Shown: positions 18,240-27,563, counted from the stretch's first letter. The stretch: 64,000 bases of DNA from Chryseobacterium sp. LAM-KRS1 (GCF_013184525.1 NZ_JAAOIZ010000002.1:248001-312000), one strand, 5' to 3'. A program made the numbers and translations. Notes: generated from the sequence alone by a model not told the origin.

Positions 18240-19433
18240 ATGACGAAAAAAAAACACAAAAGGCTGATGGTCTCATTTATCTTTATATCCCTATTCAACG
18301 TAAAAGGCCAGGTAAAAATAATAACCCGGCAGTCAGGAGGATCATCTCCTGAAAATTCCGGTGATACATGGTCTGCCTATGTTAAAGGCTTTATTCAAAC
18401 CGATGCCATGCTCGATTTTCAGGAAATGGGATTTAAAGACGGATTCATAGCTCCTTCTATAGCAATACCCCAAAACAATTCGGTAAACAGTAACTTCAGC
18501 ATTAAACAATCGCAAATAGGCTTTGGAATAAAACAGATGGATGAAAATGGAAATTCGGATCTGTCGGCTTACACAGAAATCGATTTCCTGGGTCCCAACG
18601 GAGCTACTGCCCCAAGGTTTCGCCAGGGCTATATCAAATGGAAGAAATTATTGATCGGACAAACCTGGAGTAACTTCAGTGATTTTGATATTTTCCCCAA
18701 TATTTTTGATTTTGTAGGGCCTAACGGAACCATGTTCATCAGAACGGTTCAGATCCGCTATTCAACACCTTTATCGAAAAAAGAAAGTCTTTCCCTTTCT
18801 CTGGAAGATCCTGATGCGGCGAGCATATTTCTTCCTAATAACGCTCCGAACTGGAAGAAGAAATCTATCCTTCCCATCTTCACAGCTGTATACAGATATG
18901 GCAATACAAGGGACTACTGTAAGCTGGGAACAATGGTTTCACCCATAAGCTATGAAATAAAAAATGATGAACAAAAGCACACGGATGCCAATACAATTCT
19001 CGGATACAGCGGAATGGTTTCTGCCCGGCTTTATAGTGGGACATTAAGTAATTTCAGATTCCAGTCTTCATACGGAAAAGGATATTCCAGCTATAATGTA
19101 GTTTTAAACGGTGAAAAATATGATGCGATCCCTGATATGGCCAACAACAGGCTGGTGGCTTTGAATTTATTCAATATTGTAGGCATCTATGAACATTGGT
19201 GGAATCCAAAACTGAGTTCGGTCATTTATTACAGCTTCTCTCAATTGGGAAGGAAGGATTTTGTTCCGGATACGATGATCCATAATTTTCAGAATTCAGG
19301 AATTAACCTGGCCTTTCAACCGCGTAAGAAACTAAGAATGGGTATCGAAGGAACTTACGGAATGCTGAAAAACTTTGGCCGGCAAAAAGCAAATATATTC
19401 CGGATCCAGCTTTCATCTTCTCTATCTTTTTAA
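18240..19433 (+). CDS. DcaP-like outer-membrane porin
   Basis: A 397-residue outer-membrane beta-barrel protein. A basic start (MTKKKHKRLMVSFIFISLF) is a signal peptide. The barrel opens with YVKGFIQTDAMLDFQEMG, has the AYTEIDFLGPNGATAPRFRQ strand and the GQTWSNFSDFD segment of the DcaP family, and ends in an aromatic C-terminal strand (LSSSLSF) recognised by the BAM machinery. DcaP porins are trimers that take up anionic or dicarboxylic solutes in Acinetobacter; the substrate here is unknown. The ~115-nt leader may allow post-transcriptional control. Confidence 0.8.
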   Translation: MTKKKHKRLMVSFIFISLFNVKGQVKIITRQSGGSSPENSGDTWSAYVKGFIQTDAMLDFQEMGFKDGFIAPSIAIPQNNSVNSNFSIKQSQIGFGIKQMDENGNSDLSAYTEIDFLGPNGATAPRFRQGYIKWKKLLIGQTWSNFSDFDIFPNIFDFVGPNGTMFIRTVQIRYSTPLSKKESLSLSLEDPDAASIFLPNNAPNWKKKSILPIFTAVYRYGNTRDYCKLGTMVSPISYEIKNDEQKHTDANTILGYSGMVSARLYSGTLSNFRFQSSYGKGYSSYNVVLNGEKYDAIPDMANNRLVALNLFNIVGIYEHWWNPKLSSVIYYSFSQLGRKDFVPDTMIHNFQNSGINLAFQPRKKLRMGIEGTYGMLKNFGRQKANIFRIQLSSSLSF

Positions 19434-19535
19434 AAAACACTGTTAAAAAGGGGTAATCATAAAGATTTCAACAAACTGATTTTCAGTGATGAAATTATTT
19501 ATGAAAATTTATTAATTATATTTATTCTAAATTAA

Positions 19536-19543
19536 TATATTTG
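19536..19543 (+). promoter_or_regulatory. -7 box immediately before a mini-gene
   Basis: TATATTTG is a perfect TAnnTTTG and ends only 4 nt before ATG 19548, so transcription would start at or next to the start codon. Confidence 0.45.
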
Positions 19544-19547
19544 CAAT

Positions 19548-19700
19548 ATGAATATGATTACCCCTTTTAAAGTACCGCCCTTAAGCCCTGTATATTCTTT
19601 TAATAATGAAGATATGTATTGCGAAAAAAAATCCTGTTGCAAGAAATTCAAAAAAGGAAAAAGATGTAAAAAGTGTCCGGGAAGGAAAAAAATGGCTTAA
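19548..19700 (+). CDS. Cys-rich basic mini-protein (50 residues)
   Basis: A 50-residue protein starting MNMITPFKVPPLSPVYSF. It has five Cys in a short basic segment: one in MYCEKK, two in SCCKKF, and CKKC in KRCKKCPGRKK. This Cys spacing in a Lys-rich context suggests a small metal-binding or nucleic-acid-binding protein, and I believe similar short proteins occur across flavobacteria, but I cannot confirm the family. The second Met (19554) is an alternative start. The stop lies one base before the convergent DnaJ-domain gene, and no terminator separates them. Confidence 0.65.
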   Translation: MNMITPFKVPPLSPVYSFNNEDMYCEKKSCCKKFKKGKRCKKCPGRKKMA

Positions 19701-19701
19701 T

Positions 19702-20349
19702 CTAGCTAAAACTTTTTATCAGAAAATAAACGGCTAAAACCAAAAGTATAACCGCCGCAATAATCTGAATAACTTTCGGCTGTCCCTTAGGATTCACGGC
19801 TGTCCGTGGCTGACTCTTAAACAGATCTTCGGCACCACTTCTAAATTTCTCCGTGTTACTTTCAAACACTTCCGTAATCGTAATTCCCTGCACCACCGTT
19901 TTGTGTAATAATGAATTGGTTGCGTGCAGCAAAAGCTGGAATTTACCATCTTTAAATTCCGTAATCTTAAATGTCCTTTCCCCATAAGCCTTTTCCAGTC
20001 CAAACGGAAGAACCTTTACCACATCAGCATTACTTGTCTGCCAGTTGATAATGATCTCTTCTCCTTTTTTAGCATGAATTTTATTAGAGGTAAACGTTTT
20101 AATCGCCGGTGGAACATTATACCTGAAACTCTTCTGATGACTCTCCAAATTCTGATCATAAGCCCGTCTTCTTGAAGAATCGCTGAGCGTTTCGTAGGCT
20201 TCCTGAATTTCACGGAACCGGTCTGCAAAAAAATCATCGTTTTCATTCTTATCCGGATGATATTTTAATGATAATTTTCTATAAGCCTTTTTGATGTCTT
20301 CTTCTGAAGCATCCTGAGAAATACCGAGAAAATAGTAGTAATCTTTCAT
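19702..20349 (-). CDS. J-domain protein with C-terminal membrane anchor
   Basis: A 215-residue protein with an N-terminal J domain ([23 protein letters not shown] at residues 31-33), which stimulates Hsp70 ATPase activity. The middle (about 85-170) has a beta-rich segment around [16 protein letters not shown]. The last 20 residues ([17 protein letters not shown]) form a single tail anchor. There is no zinc-finger or DnaJ C-terminal substrate domain, so it is a class C co-chaperone, probably recruiting DnaK to the membrane. It is a single gene. Confidence 0.87.
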   Translation of the reverse strand: MKDYYYFLGISQDASEEDIKKAYRKLSLKYHPDKNENDDFFADRFREIQEAYETLSDSSRRRAYDQNLESHQKSFRYNVPPAIKTFTSNKIHAKKGEEIIINWQTSNADVVKVLPFGLEKAYGERTFKITEFKDGKFQLLLHATNSLLHKTVVQGITITEVFESNTEKFRSGAEDLFKSQPRTAVNPKGQPKVIQIIAAVILLVLAVYFLIKSFS

Positions 20350-20586
20350 GTAGAACTCTACAAAAGTAAGAATTTATTTTTCTAAATGCCCTTAAACATA
20401 TACGATTTTTGTCATTGTAAACTAAGGGATTATTTCTTTATCCTCACTTTCAAGATACTCTGGGCACGTCTCAAAGCTCAGGTTGGTTTAAAAGATGATG
20501 GAAAATAAAAGACTTCTGTTATCTTCCAATCTGCAGAGACGAAATCTCCTGCTTTGCCAATCCGTATATTCAAAATTTCATTAAAA
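20350..20586. other. Intergenic stretch between the DnaJ-like gene and a terminator
   Basis: Together with the hairpin that follows, this leaves about 300 bp without a gene. I see no ORF, no clear -7 box and no repeat in it. It should contain the promoter of the J-domain gene. Confidence 0.4.
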
Positions 20587-20625
20587 AATTACGGCGCGGG
20601 AAGCTTTGCTTCCCGCGCCGTAATT
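20587..20625 (-). terminator. Strong terminator for the sigma-factor operon
   Basis: The perfect 18-bp arms 20587-20604 and 20608-20625 have a 3-nt loop and a GC-rich core. On the minus strand the hairpin is followed by ATTTTTTAA. It lies 27 bp after the last gene of the minus-strand operon. Confidence 0.9.
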
Positions 20626-20651
20626 AAACAATTTCAATTGAGTAATGATGA

Positions 20652-20909
20652 TTAAGCTTTCGCTGCTTCATGTCTTCTGTGGCATCTGGATTTAAATTCT
20701 TTTTTGAATTTTCCTTTTAATTCCTCATACTGCTCATTATTCATTTCTCTGATTTTATCTGCAAGCCCGAAAGGTGATCTTTCTTTGATTCCGTATTCAT
20801 CAAAAATACCTCTGATAAATCTTTTTCTTTCTGCCATTTTTTTGACTGCTAATGCTACGCCTACTACAGCTAATGCTCCAAGAGCACCTTTTAATACTGA
20901 ATTTTTCAT
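20652..20909 (-). CDS. Small protein with N-terminal membrane helix
   Basis: An 85-residue protein. A hydrophobic N-terminal helix (VLKGALGALAVVGVALAV) is followed by a charged helical part ending in a His/Arg-rich tail (KSRCHRRHEAAKA). It is probably anchored in the inner membrane with a cytoplasmic body. It is the third gene of the minus-strand set with an ECF sigma factor. Its leader repeats the words ACTACTTCTT (20930-20939 and 20976-20985 region). The function is unknown; a role in modulating the sigma factor is inferred only from position. Confidence 0.65.
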   Translation of the reverse strand: MKNSVLKGALGALAVVGVALAVKKMAERKRFIRGIFDEYGIKERSPFGLADKIREMNNEQYEELKGKFKKEFKSRCHRRHEAAKA

Positions 20910-21000
20910 TTTTTCAAAATTTTAAATTTTACTACTTCTTGTTTTTTATAGAGACGAATGAATTTTAATTTTACTTTACTACTTCTTTAAAAATTTCAAA

Positions 21001-21342
21001 CTATTCGTTATTTCTGTTATGTCTGTTAAAGAATCCGTTTTCGCATTTGCTTCTCCAGACTTCTTTAAATTTTTCACGTTCTTCGGGAGACAAATGTTGC
21101 ATTCTTTCTCTCATCTTTCTTTCTTTAAAGTCCCGCATTCCTTTTCCGAAATGGAAACCTCCGAAAAGAATTTTACTTAATATCAGTATCCCCATCGCCT
21201 GCCAGTAGCTAATTGATTTTACTCCTAAAATTTCAGGCAAAAGGCAGTTCCAAAGCGACATTACAATCCATGTAACGGCTAAGAGAATTAATGGTGGACA
21301 TAGAATTAAAAAAATCCAGCCTTTTTTGTGTTTATGATTCAT
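21001..21342 (-). CDS. Two-span membrane protein next to a sigma factor
   Basis: A 113-residue protein with two transmembrane helices (IFLILCPPLILLAVTWIVM and a second around QAMGILILSKILFG), followed by a charged C-terminal region (ERMQHLSPEEREKFKEVW). It starts 12 bp after the sigma factor stop, so the two are almost certainly co-transcribed. By position it could be an anti-sigma factor or sigma regulator, but it has no zinc-binding anti-sigma motif (HxxxCxxC), so this is inference. Confidence 0.7.
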   Translation of the reverse strand: MNHKHKKGWIFLILCPPLILLAVTWIVMSLWNCLLPEILGVKSISYWQAMGILILSKILFGGFHFGKGMRDFKERKMRERMQHLSPEEREKFKEVWRSKCENGFFNRHNRNNE

Positions 21343-21354
21343 AATATCTTCTTT

Positions 21355-21939
21355 CTAACTATTTAAATCTTCGTATAATTTTCTTAATCTGTTTCTTAAA
21401 TGCTTTACTGCATAGTTCTTTCTGCTGATGATGGTTTTTATATTTTCCCCTTGTTCATCCGCGATTTGCTGGAGGGTCTTGTCATTCAGCTCGTTTTCCG
21501 TATATACCAATCTTTGTTTCTCCGGAAGCTCTTCTAAAGCTTCGAATAATTTCTTCCAGATTTCATCCTGAAACATTTTCACTTCCGGACCGGCACTTTC
21601 ATCCATCAATAGAATATCCTTGATGGAGAAGTCGCCATCTTCATCTTCGTATACAAAATCTTCAAGATTCTCGGTTTTCTTTTTACGGTAACGGTCGGTA
21701 ATTTTATTGGCAGTCACCCTGTACAGCCATCCACCAACGTTTACAATCTCAGACAGATTGGTAATACTGCTGAACTGATACCAGACTTCCTGCAGAATAT
21801 CTTCTGCATCTTCTGTATTTTTCACTTTCGGACGAATGAAAGACATCAGTTTTCCTCCGTAGCTCGAAACGGTTTGTGAGATGATACTTTCTTTCTCTTT
21901 CTGTGGCATTGTTATTTTTTCGACAACCTCCATACTCAC
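21355..21939 (-). CDS. ECF-type RNA polymerase sigma factor
   Basis: A 194-residue sigma-70 family ECF factor with regions 2 and 4 only. Region 2 covers about 30-95 (NTEDAEDILQEVWYQFSSI; GGWLYRVTANKITDRYRKKK), and region 4 is the C-terminal helix-turn-helix (LEELPEKQRLVY through EGENIKTIISRKNYAVKHLR). The start may be one of the first three Met codons. It is followed by two small membrane proteins, as in membrane-controlled ECF systems, so the trigger is probably an envelope signal. Confidence 0.9.
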   Translation of the reverse strand: MSMEVVEKITMPQKEKESIISQTVSSYGGKLMSFIRPKVKNTEDAEDILQEVWYQFSSITNLSEIVNVGGWLYRVTANKITDRYRKKKTENLEDFVYEDEDGDFSIKDILLMDESAGPEVKMFQDEIWKKLFEALEELPEKQRLVYTENELNDKTLQQIADEQGENIKTIISRKNYAVKHLRNRLRKLYEDLNS

Positions 21940-22082
21940 ATGACGATCATCTGTTTTGTTTTACTTTAATAAATTTAAAATATTTTTTATCAAATATTCA
22001 CTTTTCTTTTGCTAATCATATTTTGACTCATAGATCTTAATAAGCATGGTCCATTTTACACTTCTATACTTTTTATCCTGAA

Positions 22083-22118
22083 AAAAGAAAAGGACGGAGC
22101 TAAAATATACTCCGTCCT
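22083..22118 (-). terminator. Terminator for the S9 peptidase gene
   Basis: The 9-bp arms AGGACGGAG (22091-22099) and 22110-22118 are followed on the minus strand by a T-rich run. It lies 27 bp beyond the peptidase stop. Confidence 0.85.
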
Positions 22119-22144
22119 CTTATAAAAGTTTATCTATGTTGTAA

Positions 22145-24148
22145 TTATTTATTAAAATTCTCAGCAAAAAATCCCAGCATATACTTGTATAGTTCCAATC
22201 TGTTGGGTTCTTTTCCAAAGCCATGTCCTTCATCATATTTTACCAGGTAAGGAATTTCATATCCTTTTGCACGAAGTGCTTTCACGATCTGATCGGATTC
22301 ATTGATATTTACTCTTGGATCATTCGCTCCCTGAACTACAAAAAGAGGCTTTTTAATTTTATCAATCTGAAAAACGGGAGATACTTCTTTTGCAATTTTT
22401 GCTTCCTCCGGATTGTCCAGATCATACCATATCTGTTTTACCATTTCTTTATAAGGCTTCCAATACTCCGGAAATGAGTCAAAGAATGTAAAGATGTTTG
22501 AAACCCCAACATAATCCACTCCGCAGGTATACAGATCGGGTGTTTTTATCAATCCCATCAAAGTAGCGTATCCTCCGTGGCTTCCTCCGTAGATGGCTAT
22601 TTTATCTTTATCTGCCCATCCCTGCTCTATGACATATTTTACTCCATCTTCTACATCATCCATTGCTTTTCTGCCGATTTGCTTATAGCCTGCTTTCTGA
22701 AATCCTTTTCCATAACCACCCGAAATCCTGAAATTAACCTGTAAAGTAGCATACCCGCGGCTCGCGAAAAGCTGTGTTTCAGGATTGAAGCCCCATTCAT
22801 CACGGATTCCCTGCGGACCTCCATGAGGATTCACAATTAAAGGAACCTTTTTTCCTTCTATGGCAGCTTTCGGCAGTGTTATATATCCGTGAATCGTCAG
22901 TCCATCTCTGCTTTTAAACTGTATAGGACGCATTTCAGCCATATCTTCCTGCTTCAGCTGAGGCATAAGATCATAAAGAAGGGTTGTCTTTTTCGTTTTT
23001 GGATCATATTCATAATAGGTCCCGTACAATTTATCACTGCTCACAATAACCAAAAGTTTGTTATCATTATCATCTGAGGAAACGACATAAAACTGTTTAT
23101 CTCCAAATTCTGATGTCAATTGAGCATGAACATCTTTATAAAATGCACTCACGGGAATCGTTTCATTTTTATCTCCGGTATAGCTGATGTAATCCAGCTC
23201 ATAATTCCTGTTCTTACCTGCAATGCTTATTGAGCTTACATCAAAAACAGGGTTAGAATAAACTTCTTTTATTACGGAATTTTTTTTCAGGTCATACAAT
23301 ACGATTTTTGCCTTATCACTATCCAGGTTAGAAACAACATAAGCATCATCTTTATTTTCTGAATGGTCATTAAATCCAATAATAGTAAAAGTATCGGACC
23401 AGTCGGTTTTCTTGATCAGATTAAACTTGCCGGTCTGTGTGTCCTTATAATAAGTATGGGTAGTCAAACCGTTAACCAGAATTGTATAGCCTCTTAAATT
23501 ACCTTCTTTATCAAAGATATAATCATCTATAGGGTTCTTAGGATCTTTATTTTCATACAGCTGAACCATATCTCCTGTCACGAAATTAATCTTATAAGGT
23601 TCAAAGATCTGTTTGTTGTTTTTATTCATGGTAACTACCACGAAATCCGTATCTTTTATTAATTTAACCATACCTAGTGTTACTCCTTCAAAAGGGGTAA
23701 GGTCTTTCAGATTACCTCCATCAAGATCTGCAGCATACAAATGAATATTTTCATTTCCTCCTTTATCCTGGGTAAAGAACAGTCGGTTTTTATTCAGCCA
23801 TCCATAGCTCTTGATCAGATCTTCCTTCTCCTCAATAGCTTTCGTAACTTTTCCTGTTTTTAAGTTCTTTACATAAACATGATTCTTGCTATCCTTGTCT
23901 TTTTCTTTATAGGATAGAAAATTGCCATTGGGAGAAATTTTAAATTGTGACGCTTTTGGCCTTGCAAAATAATCCTCTACTTTGTACTTAAATGTTCCTT
24001 TATCATAGGAGATAAGCTTATCAAGGTTCGCTTTGGCAGTTGGCAGGGTGGCATCACCCGGTAATTTGGCAGTTGTGTTTTGTGCATTGATCATAATTGT
24101 AGACATCGCAACCTGAACGGTTATTATAATTTTGGTTTTCAGTTTCAT
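22145..24148 (-). CDS. Exported S9-family prolyl oligopeptidase-like peptidase
   Basis: Serine peptidase of the acyl-aminoacyl/dipeptidyl peptidase branch of S9, 667 residues. An N-terminal signal peptide (MKLKTKIIITVQVAMSTIMI) sends it to the periplasm. Residues ~60-420 form a beta-propeller that restricts access to small peptides. The C-terminal hydrolase has the triad S523 (GGSHGGY), D610 (QGANDPR) and H642 (DEGHGF). It probably trims oligopeptides in the periplasm. It is a single gene with its own terminator. Confidence 0.92.
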   Translation of the reverse strand: MKLKTKIIITVQVAMSTIMINAQNTTAKLPGDATLPTAKANLDKLISYDKGTFKYKVEDYFARPKASQFKISPNGNFLSYKEKDKDSKNHVYVKNLKTGKVTKAIEEKEDLIKSYGWLNKNRLFFTQDKGGNENIHLYAADLDGGNLKDLTPFEGVTLGMVKLIKDTDFVVVTMNKNNKQIFEPYKINFVTGDMVQLYENKDPKNPIDDYIFDKEGNLRGYTILVNGLTTHTYYKDTQTGKFNLIKKTDWSDTFTIIGFNDHSENKDDAYVVSNLDSDKAKIVLYDLKKNSVIKEVYSNPVFDVSSISIAGKNRNYELDYISYTGDKNETIPVSAFYKDVHAQLTSEFGDKQFYVVSSDDNDNKLLVIVSSDKLYGTYYEYDPKTKKTTLLYDLMPQLKQEDMAEMRPIQFKSRDGLTIHGYITLPKAAIEGKKVPLIVNPHGGPQGIRDEWGFNPETQLFASRGYATLQVNFRISGGYGKGFQKAGYKQIGRKAMDDVEDGVKYVIEQGWADKDKIAIYGGSHGGYATLMGLIKTPDLYTCGVDYVGVSNIFTFFDSFPEYWKPYKEMVKQIWYDLDNPEEAKIAKEVSPVFQIDKIKKPLFVVQGANDPRVNINESDQIVKALRAKGYEIPYLVKYDEGHGFGKEPNRLELYKYMLGFFAENFNK

Positions 24149-24250
24149 GACTTGGATTGATTTGAATTAAAAACATTAGCAAAAAAAGATGCTCTATAAA
24201 TTAGACGTTTATATAACGCAAATGTTACATTTTTTCTCTCTTTTATGTGA

Positions 24251-24288
24251 AAAAAATAACGAAGACTGACTTATCTCCGTTATTTTTT
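24251..24288 (-). terminator. Terminator for the DoxX gene
   Basis: The 11-bp arms AAAAAATAACG (24251-24261) and 24278-24288 are rich in T on both exits. It sits 17 bp past the DoxX stop on the minus strand. Confidence 0.85.
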
Positions 24289-24305
24289 GTAATTACACTA
24301 TATTT

Positions 24306-24764
24306 TTAATTTAAATAAATTCCAAAATACCATGTCCAGGCAATCAGTATGATCTGCATGGGAAGCCTTTTTTTGTATAAATAAGACATTCCCGGCCCCG
24401 TATAATCACCTTTGAAAAGATTAACTTTTTTTCTTGAGGAATTAATATTGGCAATAAAAACCAATACATAAAATATAATCAGCAAAATTGCCGTAGTTTC
24501 TCGTAACGCTGGTATCATCAAACCGATGCCGGCAGCAATTTCAATAATTCCCGTAGCGTATACCCAAAACATTTTAGCAGGTATAAAATCAGGAATCATC
24601 ATTGCCATTCCCTTTTGGAATTTGAAATGAGCAAAGCCGGTAAACAGGATAAAAACAGCCATTCCCAGATTTCCGGAAAAAAGAAAGTTCCATTGTCCCT
24701 GAAGCAGCTTTGTCCCGACCAAAGCTATAATAAACGTAACGAAAAGAATAGATAATAGTTTCAT
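24306..24764 (-). CDS. DoxX-family membrane protein
   Basis: A 152-residue protein with four hydrophobic helices and the DoxX layout (FTGFAHFKFQKGMAMMIPDF, then GIIEIAAGIGLMIP). DoxX proteins are small integral membrane proteins linked in several bacteria to thiol or oxidative stress; the molecular activity is not settled. It forms the 3' end of the minus-strand group of small stress proteins. Its spacing of 110 bp to the next upstream gene leaves co-transcription uncertain. Confidence 0.85.
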   Translation of the reverse strand: MKLLSILFVTFIIALVGTKLLQGQWNFLFSGNLGMAVFILFTGFAHFKFQKGMAMMIPDFIPAKMFWVYATGIIEIAAGIGLMIPALRETTAILLIIFYVLVFIANINSSRKKVNLFKGDYTGPGMSYLYKKRLPMQIILIAWTWYFGIYLN

Positions 24765-24874
24765 TTTTTTAAGGTACTACAGATTCAAAATTTATTTCTG
24801 TATAGTTACATAAAAATAAAACAAAAATCCTCTATATTCATCCTACCTGTTTGGGGAAACTATTTAATTCATAA

Positions 24875-25315
24875 TTAATTTTTCTCTGCAAGATTTTTTA
24901 CAACTTCCAGTCCTTTTGTAAAACCCATATTTAAATGGTCTTTCCAGCTTTTCTCAACCTGGACTTCCGCATGGAGTTTGGTTTTTCCATCAAAATCAAT
25001 AAGGATGTATTTTTCAAAGGAGCCACTCCATTCTTTTACTTCCTTACTCTCTGTATCTTCCACTCCATCTTTCACCATGCCCAGATGTTTAAATATAACC
25101 TCATGCGGCTCATTAAGACTATCAATGGTAGATACCATTCCCTCATTATTAGGATCCAGGAAATACGTTTTTCCACCGACTTTCCAGTCAGATTTCATGT
25201 GAGATCCCGGACTGAAAAACTGAGTCCATTCAGTGTAGGTTTCTTTTCCCCATAAAATATCCCAGACCTTTTGTAAGGGAGCATTAATAACGATTTCGTA
25301 TGATAAAGTTTCCAT
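24875..25315 (-). CDS. SRPBCC (AHSA1-like) domain protein
   Basis: A 146-residue single START/SRPBCC domain. It opens LSYEIVINAPLQKVWDILWG, the typical first strand and helix, then has WTQFFSPGSHMKSDWKVGGK and a long C-terminal helix (MGFTKGLEVVKNLAEK). These domains bind hydrophobic ligands in a deep cavity, and the AHSA1 group was named after an Hsp90 co-chaperone. The ligand is unknown. The gene is a tandem paralogue of the next upstream gene: the two share WDILWG/WSVLWG, FLDPNN.GM and EI.KNL. Confidence 0.85.
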   Translation of the reverse strand: METLSYEIVINAPLQKVWDILWGKETYTEWTQFFSPGSHMKSDWKVGGKTYFLDPNNEGMVSTIDSLNEPHEVIFKHLGMVKDGVEDTESKEVKEWSGSFEKYILIDFDGKTKLHAEVQVEKSWKDHLNMGFTKGLEVVKNLAEKN

Positions 25316-25350
25316 ATTATATTTTTAGGTGATTTTAGTAGATCATAAAA

Positions 25351-25779
25351 TTACAGCTGATTCTGGGAAAGATTTTTTATAATCTCCAGGGCTTTAGGAA
25401 ATTTCTCTTCAAAAAACCCTTTAAATTCTTCAGGAGTCTGAATTTCACATTTTAAAGATGTTCCTTCATCGGTCTCTTTCAGGAAATAGGACTCTGTTGC
25501 CTCCCCCCATTCCTGAGGAGCTTCAACTCCGGCAACAATTTCTCCAAGGTGAAGAAACCGTATTTCTTTATTAGGTACATTTTTTTCCACCTTACTAAAC
25601 ATTCCATTATTATTGGGATCAAGAAACTTTACAATGCTTCCTTCTTCAAGATTTCCCTGATAAAATGATCCCTCAGCAAAAACTGCTGTCCATTGTCTGT
25701 AGGTTATTTCACCCCAAAGTACACTCCATATTTTTTCAGGAGTAGCATTGATTTGTATTTCATACGATAATTTTTCCAT
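25351..25779 (-). CDS. SRPBCC (AHSA1-like) domain protein, tandem paralogue
   Basis: A 142-residue single SRPBCC domain (MEKLSYEIQINATPEKIWSV to FPKALEIIKNLSQ). It lies 35 bp from the paralogous downstream gene on the same strand, so the two are a tandem duplication and probably one transcript. The shared EIRFLHLGE/EVIFKHLGM and WTxFF/WTAVF segments support this. No enzyme residues can be named; the family binds ligands through its cavity. Confidence 0.85.
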   Translation of the reverse strand: MEKLSYEIQINATPEKIWSVLWGEITYRQWTAVFAEGSFYQGNLEEGSIVKFLDPNNNGMFSKVEKNVPNKEIRFLHLGEIVAGVEAPQEWGEATESYFLKETDEGTSLKCEIQTPEEFKGFFEEKFPKALEIIKNLSQNQL

Positions 25780-25825
25780 GTTATATATAATATTTAAGTG
25801 ATTATTCTAAAATTGGCAGCATTCA

Positions 25826-26659
25826 TTAACCTCCTACAAAATCCCCTCCGTTGATATGAATGATTTCTCCGGTAATAAAACTTGAATCTTCAGAAGCCAG
25901 AAAAACATAAGCCGGTGCAACTTCAGAAGGCTGTCCAGCCCTTTTCAGGGGATTATCTTTACCGAATGTAGAAAGGTCATCAAACGTTTCTTTTACCAGC
26001 GGTGTCCAGATGGGTCCCGGAGCAACTCCATTAACCAAAATTTTCCGGTCTGCAAGATTGGTTGCCAATGACCTTACAAATGTTGCAATAGCTCCTTTTG
26101 TTGCAGAATAATCAATCAGGTGATCACTTCCACGGTAAGCAGTGACGGACGTCGTACAAATAATTCTTGCTCCGCTTTCCATGACTGTTAGAAAATCCCT
26201 CGTCAAAGCAATCATTGAAATAATATTTACATTAAAGGTCTCAAGGATCTGCTGGTCGGATATTTTCTCAATATCATCTTTAGGAAATTGTATTCCGGCA
26301 TTATTGACGAGAATATCAAGGGTCTTCCACTCCTTTTTTACCTTTTCAAGACATTTAGTTCTGAAAGTTTTTTTGGAAACATCGCCCTTGAGTAAAATAC
26401 ATGACCGTCCCTCTTTTTCTACCAGCTTTAAAGTTTCGCGGGCATCTTTATCACTTTCTTTGTAAATAATGATTACATCCGCTCCTTCTCTTGCAAAATG
26501 CACCGCTACCGCTTGTCCTATTCCGCTATCTCCACCCGAAATCACGGCTTTCTTATTCAGAAGTTTTTTACTTCCCAAATAGTTTTCACGAATGATCTCG
26601 GGAAACATGCCCTCTTTGGGTACTTTAGATTTGGATTGTGATTTGTTCTGTGTTTTCAT
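25826..26659 (-). CDS. SDR-family oxidoreductase
   Basis: Short-chain dehydrogenase, 277 residues from ATG 26659. I prefer this start to the in-frame one at 26704 because the N-terminus then reads MKTQNKSQSKSKVPKEG, the usual polar extension of the YhxC/general-stress SDR group. The nucleotide motif is GGDSGIGQA, the structural motif LVNNAGIQFP, and the catalytic Ser and Tyr-Lys lie in CTTSVTAYRG and DYSATKGAI. The end (GEIIHINGGDFVGG) matches the family. It is likely NAD(P)-dependent with an unknown substrate, and it lies in the stress cluster. Confidence 0.88.
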   Translation of the reverse strand: MKTQNKSQSKSKVPKEGMFPEIIRENYLGSKKLLNKKAVISGGDSGIGQAVAVHFAREGADVIIIYKESDKDARETLKLVEKEGRSCILLKGDVSKKTFRTKCLEKVKKEWKTLDILVNNAGIQFPKDDIEKISDQQILETFNVNIISMIALTRDFLTVMESGARIICTTSVTAYRGSDHLIDYSATKGAIATFVRSLATNLADRKILVNGVAPGPIWTPLVKETFDDLSTFGKDNPLKRAGQPSEVAPAYVFLASEDSSFITGEIIHINGGDFVGG

Positions 26660-26705
26660 ATGCCGATCTTTTATAAACAGCATCAAACAACAAGCCGAAA
26701 ACACT

Positions 26706-27563
26706 TTATGATTTATAAGCCGCTTCTAAATCTTCTATAATAATTTTCTGCATTCGCATCATGGCCTGCACTACTTTTTGAGCTTTACCCTGATCGGAAT
26801 CATTCATTAATTCGATCAGTCTTTTGGGTACAATTTGCCAGCTGACACCATATTTATCTTTTAACCATCCACACATACTTTCTCTTCCACCTCCTGAAAT
26901 CAAGGTTTTCCATAAATGATCAGTCTCCTGTTGATCGTCGGTCATAATCACCATAGAAATCCCTTCATTGAAATCAAATTTATGATCATAAGAAGAGTCC
27001 ATACAGTACAAGCTGTATCCATCTATTTTAAAGCTGGCATGTTGTACGTTTTCGGGATTTTCATTGGATTCACCTCCATCTTTATATTTCATGACATTTA
27101 CAATGTTTGAATTGGGAAAAGTATGGGTATAAAATTCCATTGCTTCCATTGCTTTACCATTATTATCATGCATGAACATTAATGTCGGCACCACCTTCTG
27201 ATCACCATCCTTTTCGCCGAAAAGCAATTGCCAGTTCACCCCATAACGGTCACTCAACCATCCGAATTTTTTACTCCATGGATAAGAATCCAGTGCCATT
27301 AAAGCAGAACCACCGTCAATAAGATGATCCCAATATCTTTGTACTTCATCTTCTGTTTCGCAGATTACCATGAAAGAGATGGAAGGATTTTTTTCAAATT
27401 GAGGGCCACCATTAAGCAGCATCAACTTTTGCCCGAATAATTCTACATTCATTACAACTGGTGTATCTGCTGTAATTCGTCCATTAAATACTTTGCTGTA
27501 AAATTCTGCAGCCTCTTTAGCCTCTCCGTCGCACCAAAGGCACGGAAAAATATCGTTATTCAT
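26706..27563 (-). CDS. Two-domain VOC (PhnB/glyoxalase-like) protein
   Basis: A 285-residue protein built from two VOC domains. The first starts FPCLWCDGEAKEAAEFYSKV and ends with DRYGVNWQLLFG; the second starts MFMHDNNGKAMEAMEFYTHT and ends with DKYGVSWQIVPK. This is the fused PhnB-like (3-demethylubiquinone methyltransferase-like) layout. Such proteins fold into a paired beta-alpha-beta-beta-beta cavity that may bind a metal; the substrate is unknown. It lies 46 bp upstream of the SDR gene on the same strand. Confidence 0.87.
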   Translation of the reverse strand: MNNDIFPCLWCDGEAKEAAEFYSKVFNGRITADTPVVMNVELFGQKLMLLNGGPQFEKNPSISFMVICETEDEVQRYWDHLIDGGSALMALDSYPWSKKFGWLSDRYGVNWQLLFGEKDGDQKVVPTLMFMHDNNGKAMEAMEFYTHTFPNSNIVNVMKYKDGGESNENPENVQHASFKIDGYSLYCMDSSYDHKFDFNEGISMVIMTDDQQETDHLWKTLISGGGRESMCGWLKDKYGVSWQIVPKRLIELMNDSDQGKAQKVVQAMMRMQKIIIEDLEAAYKS

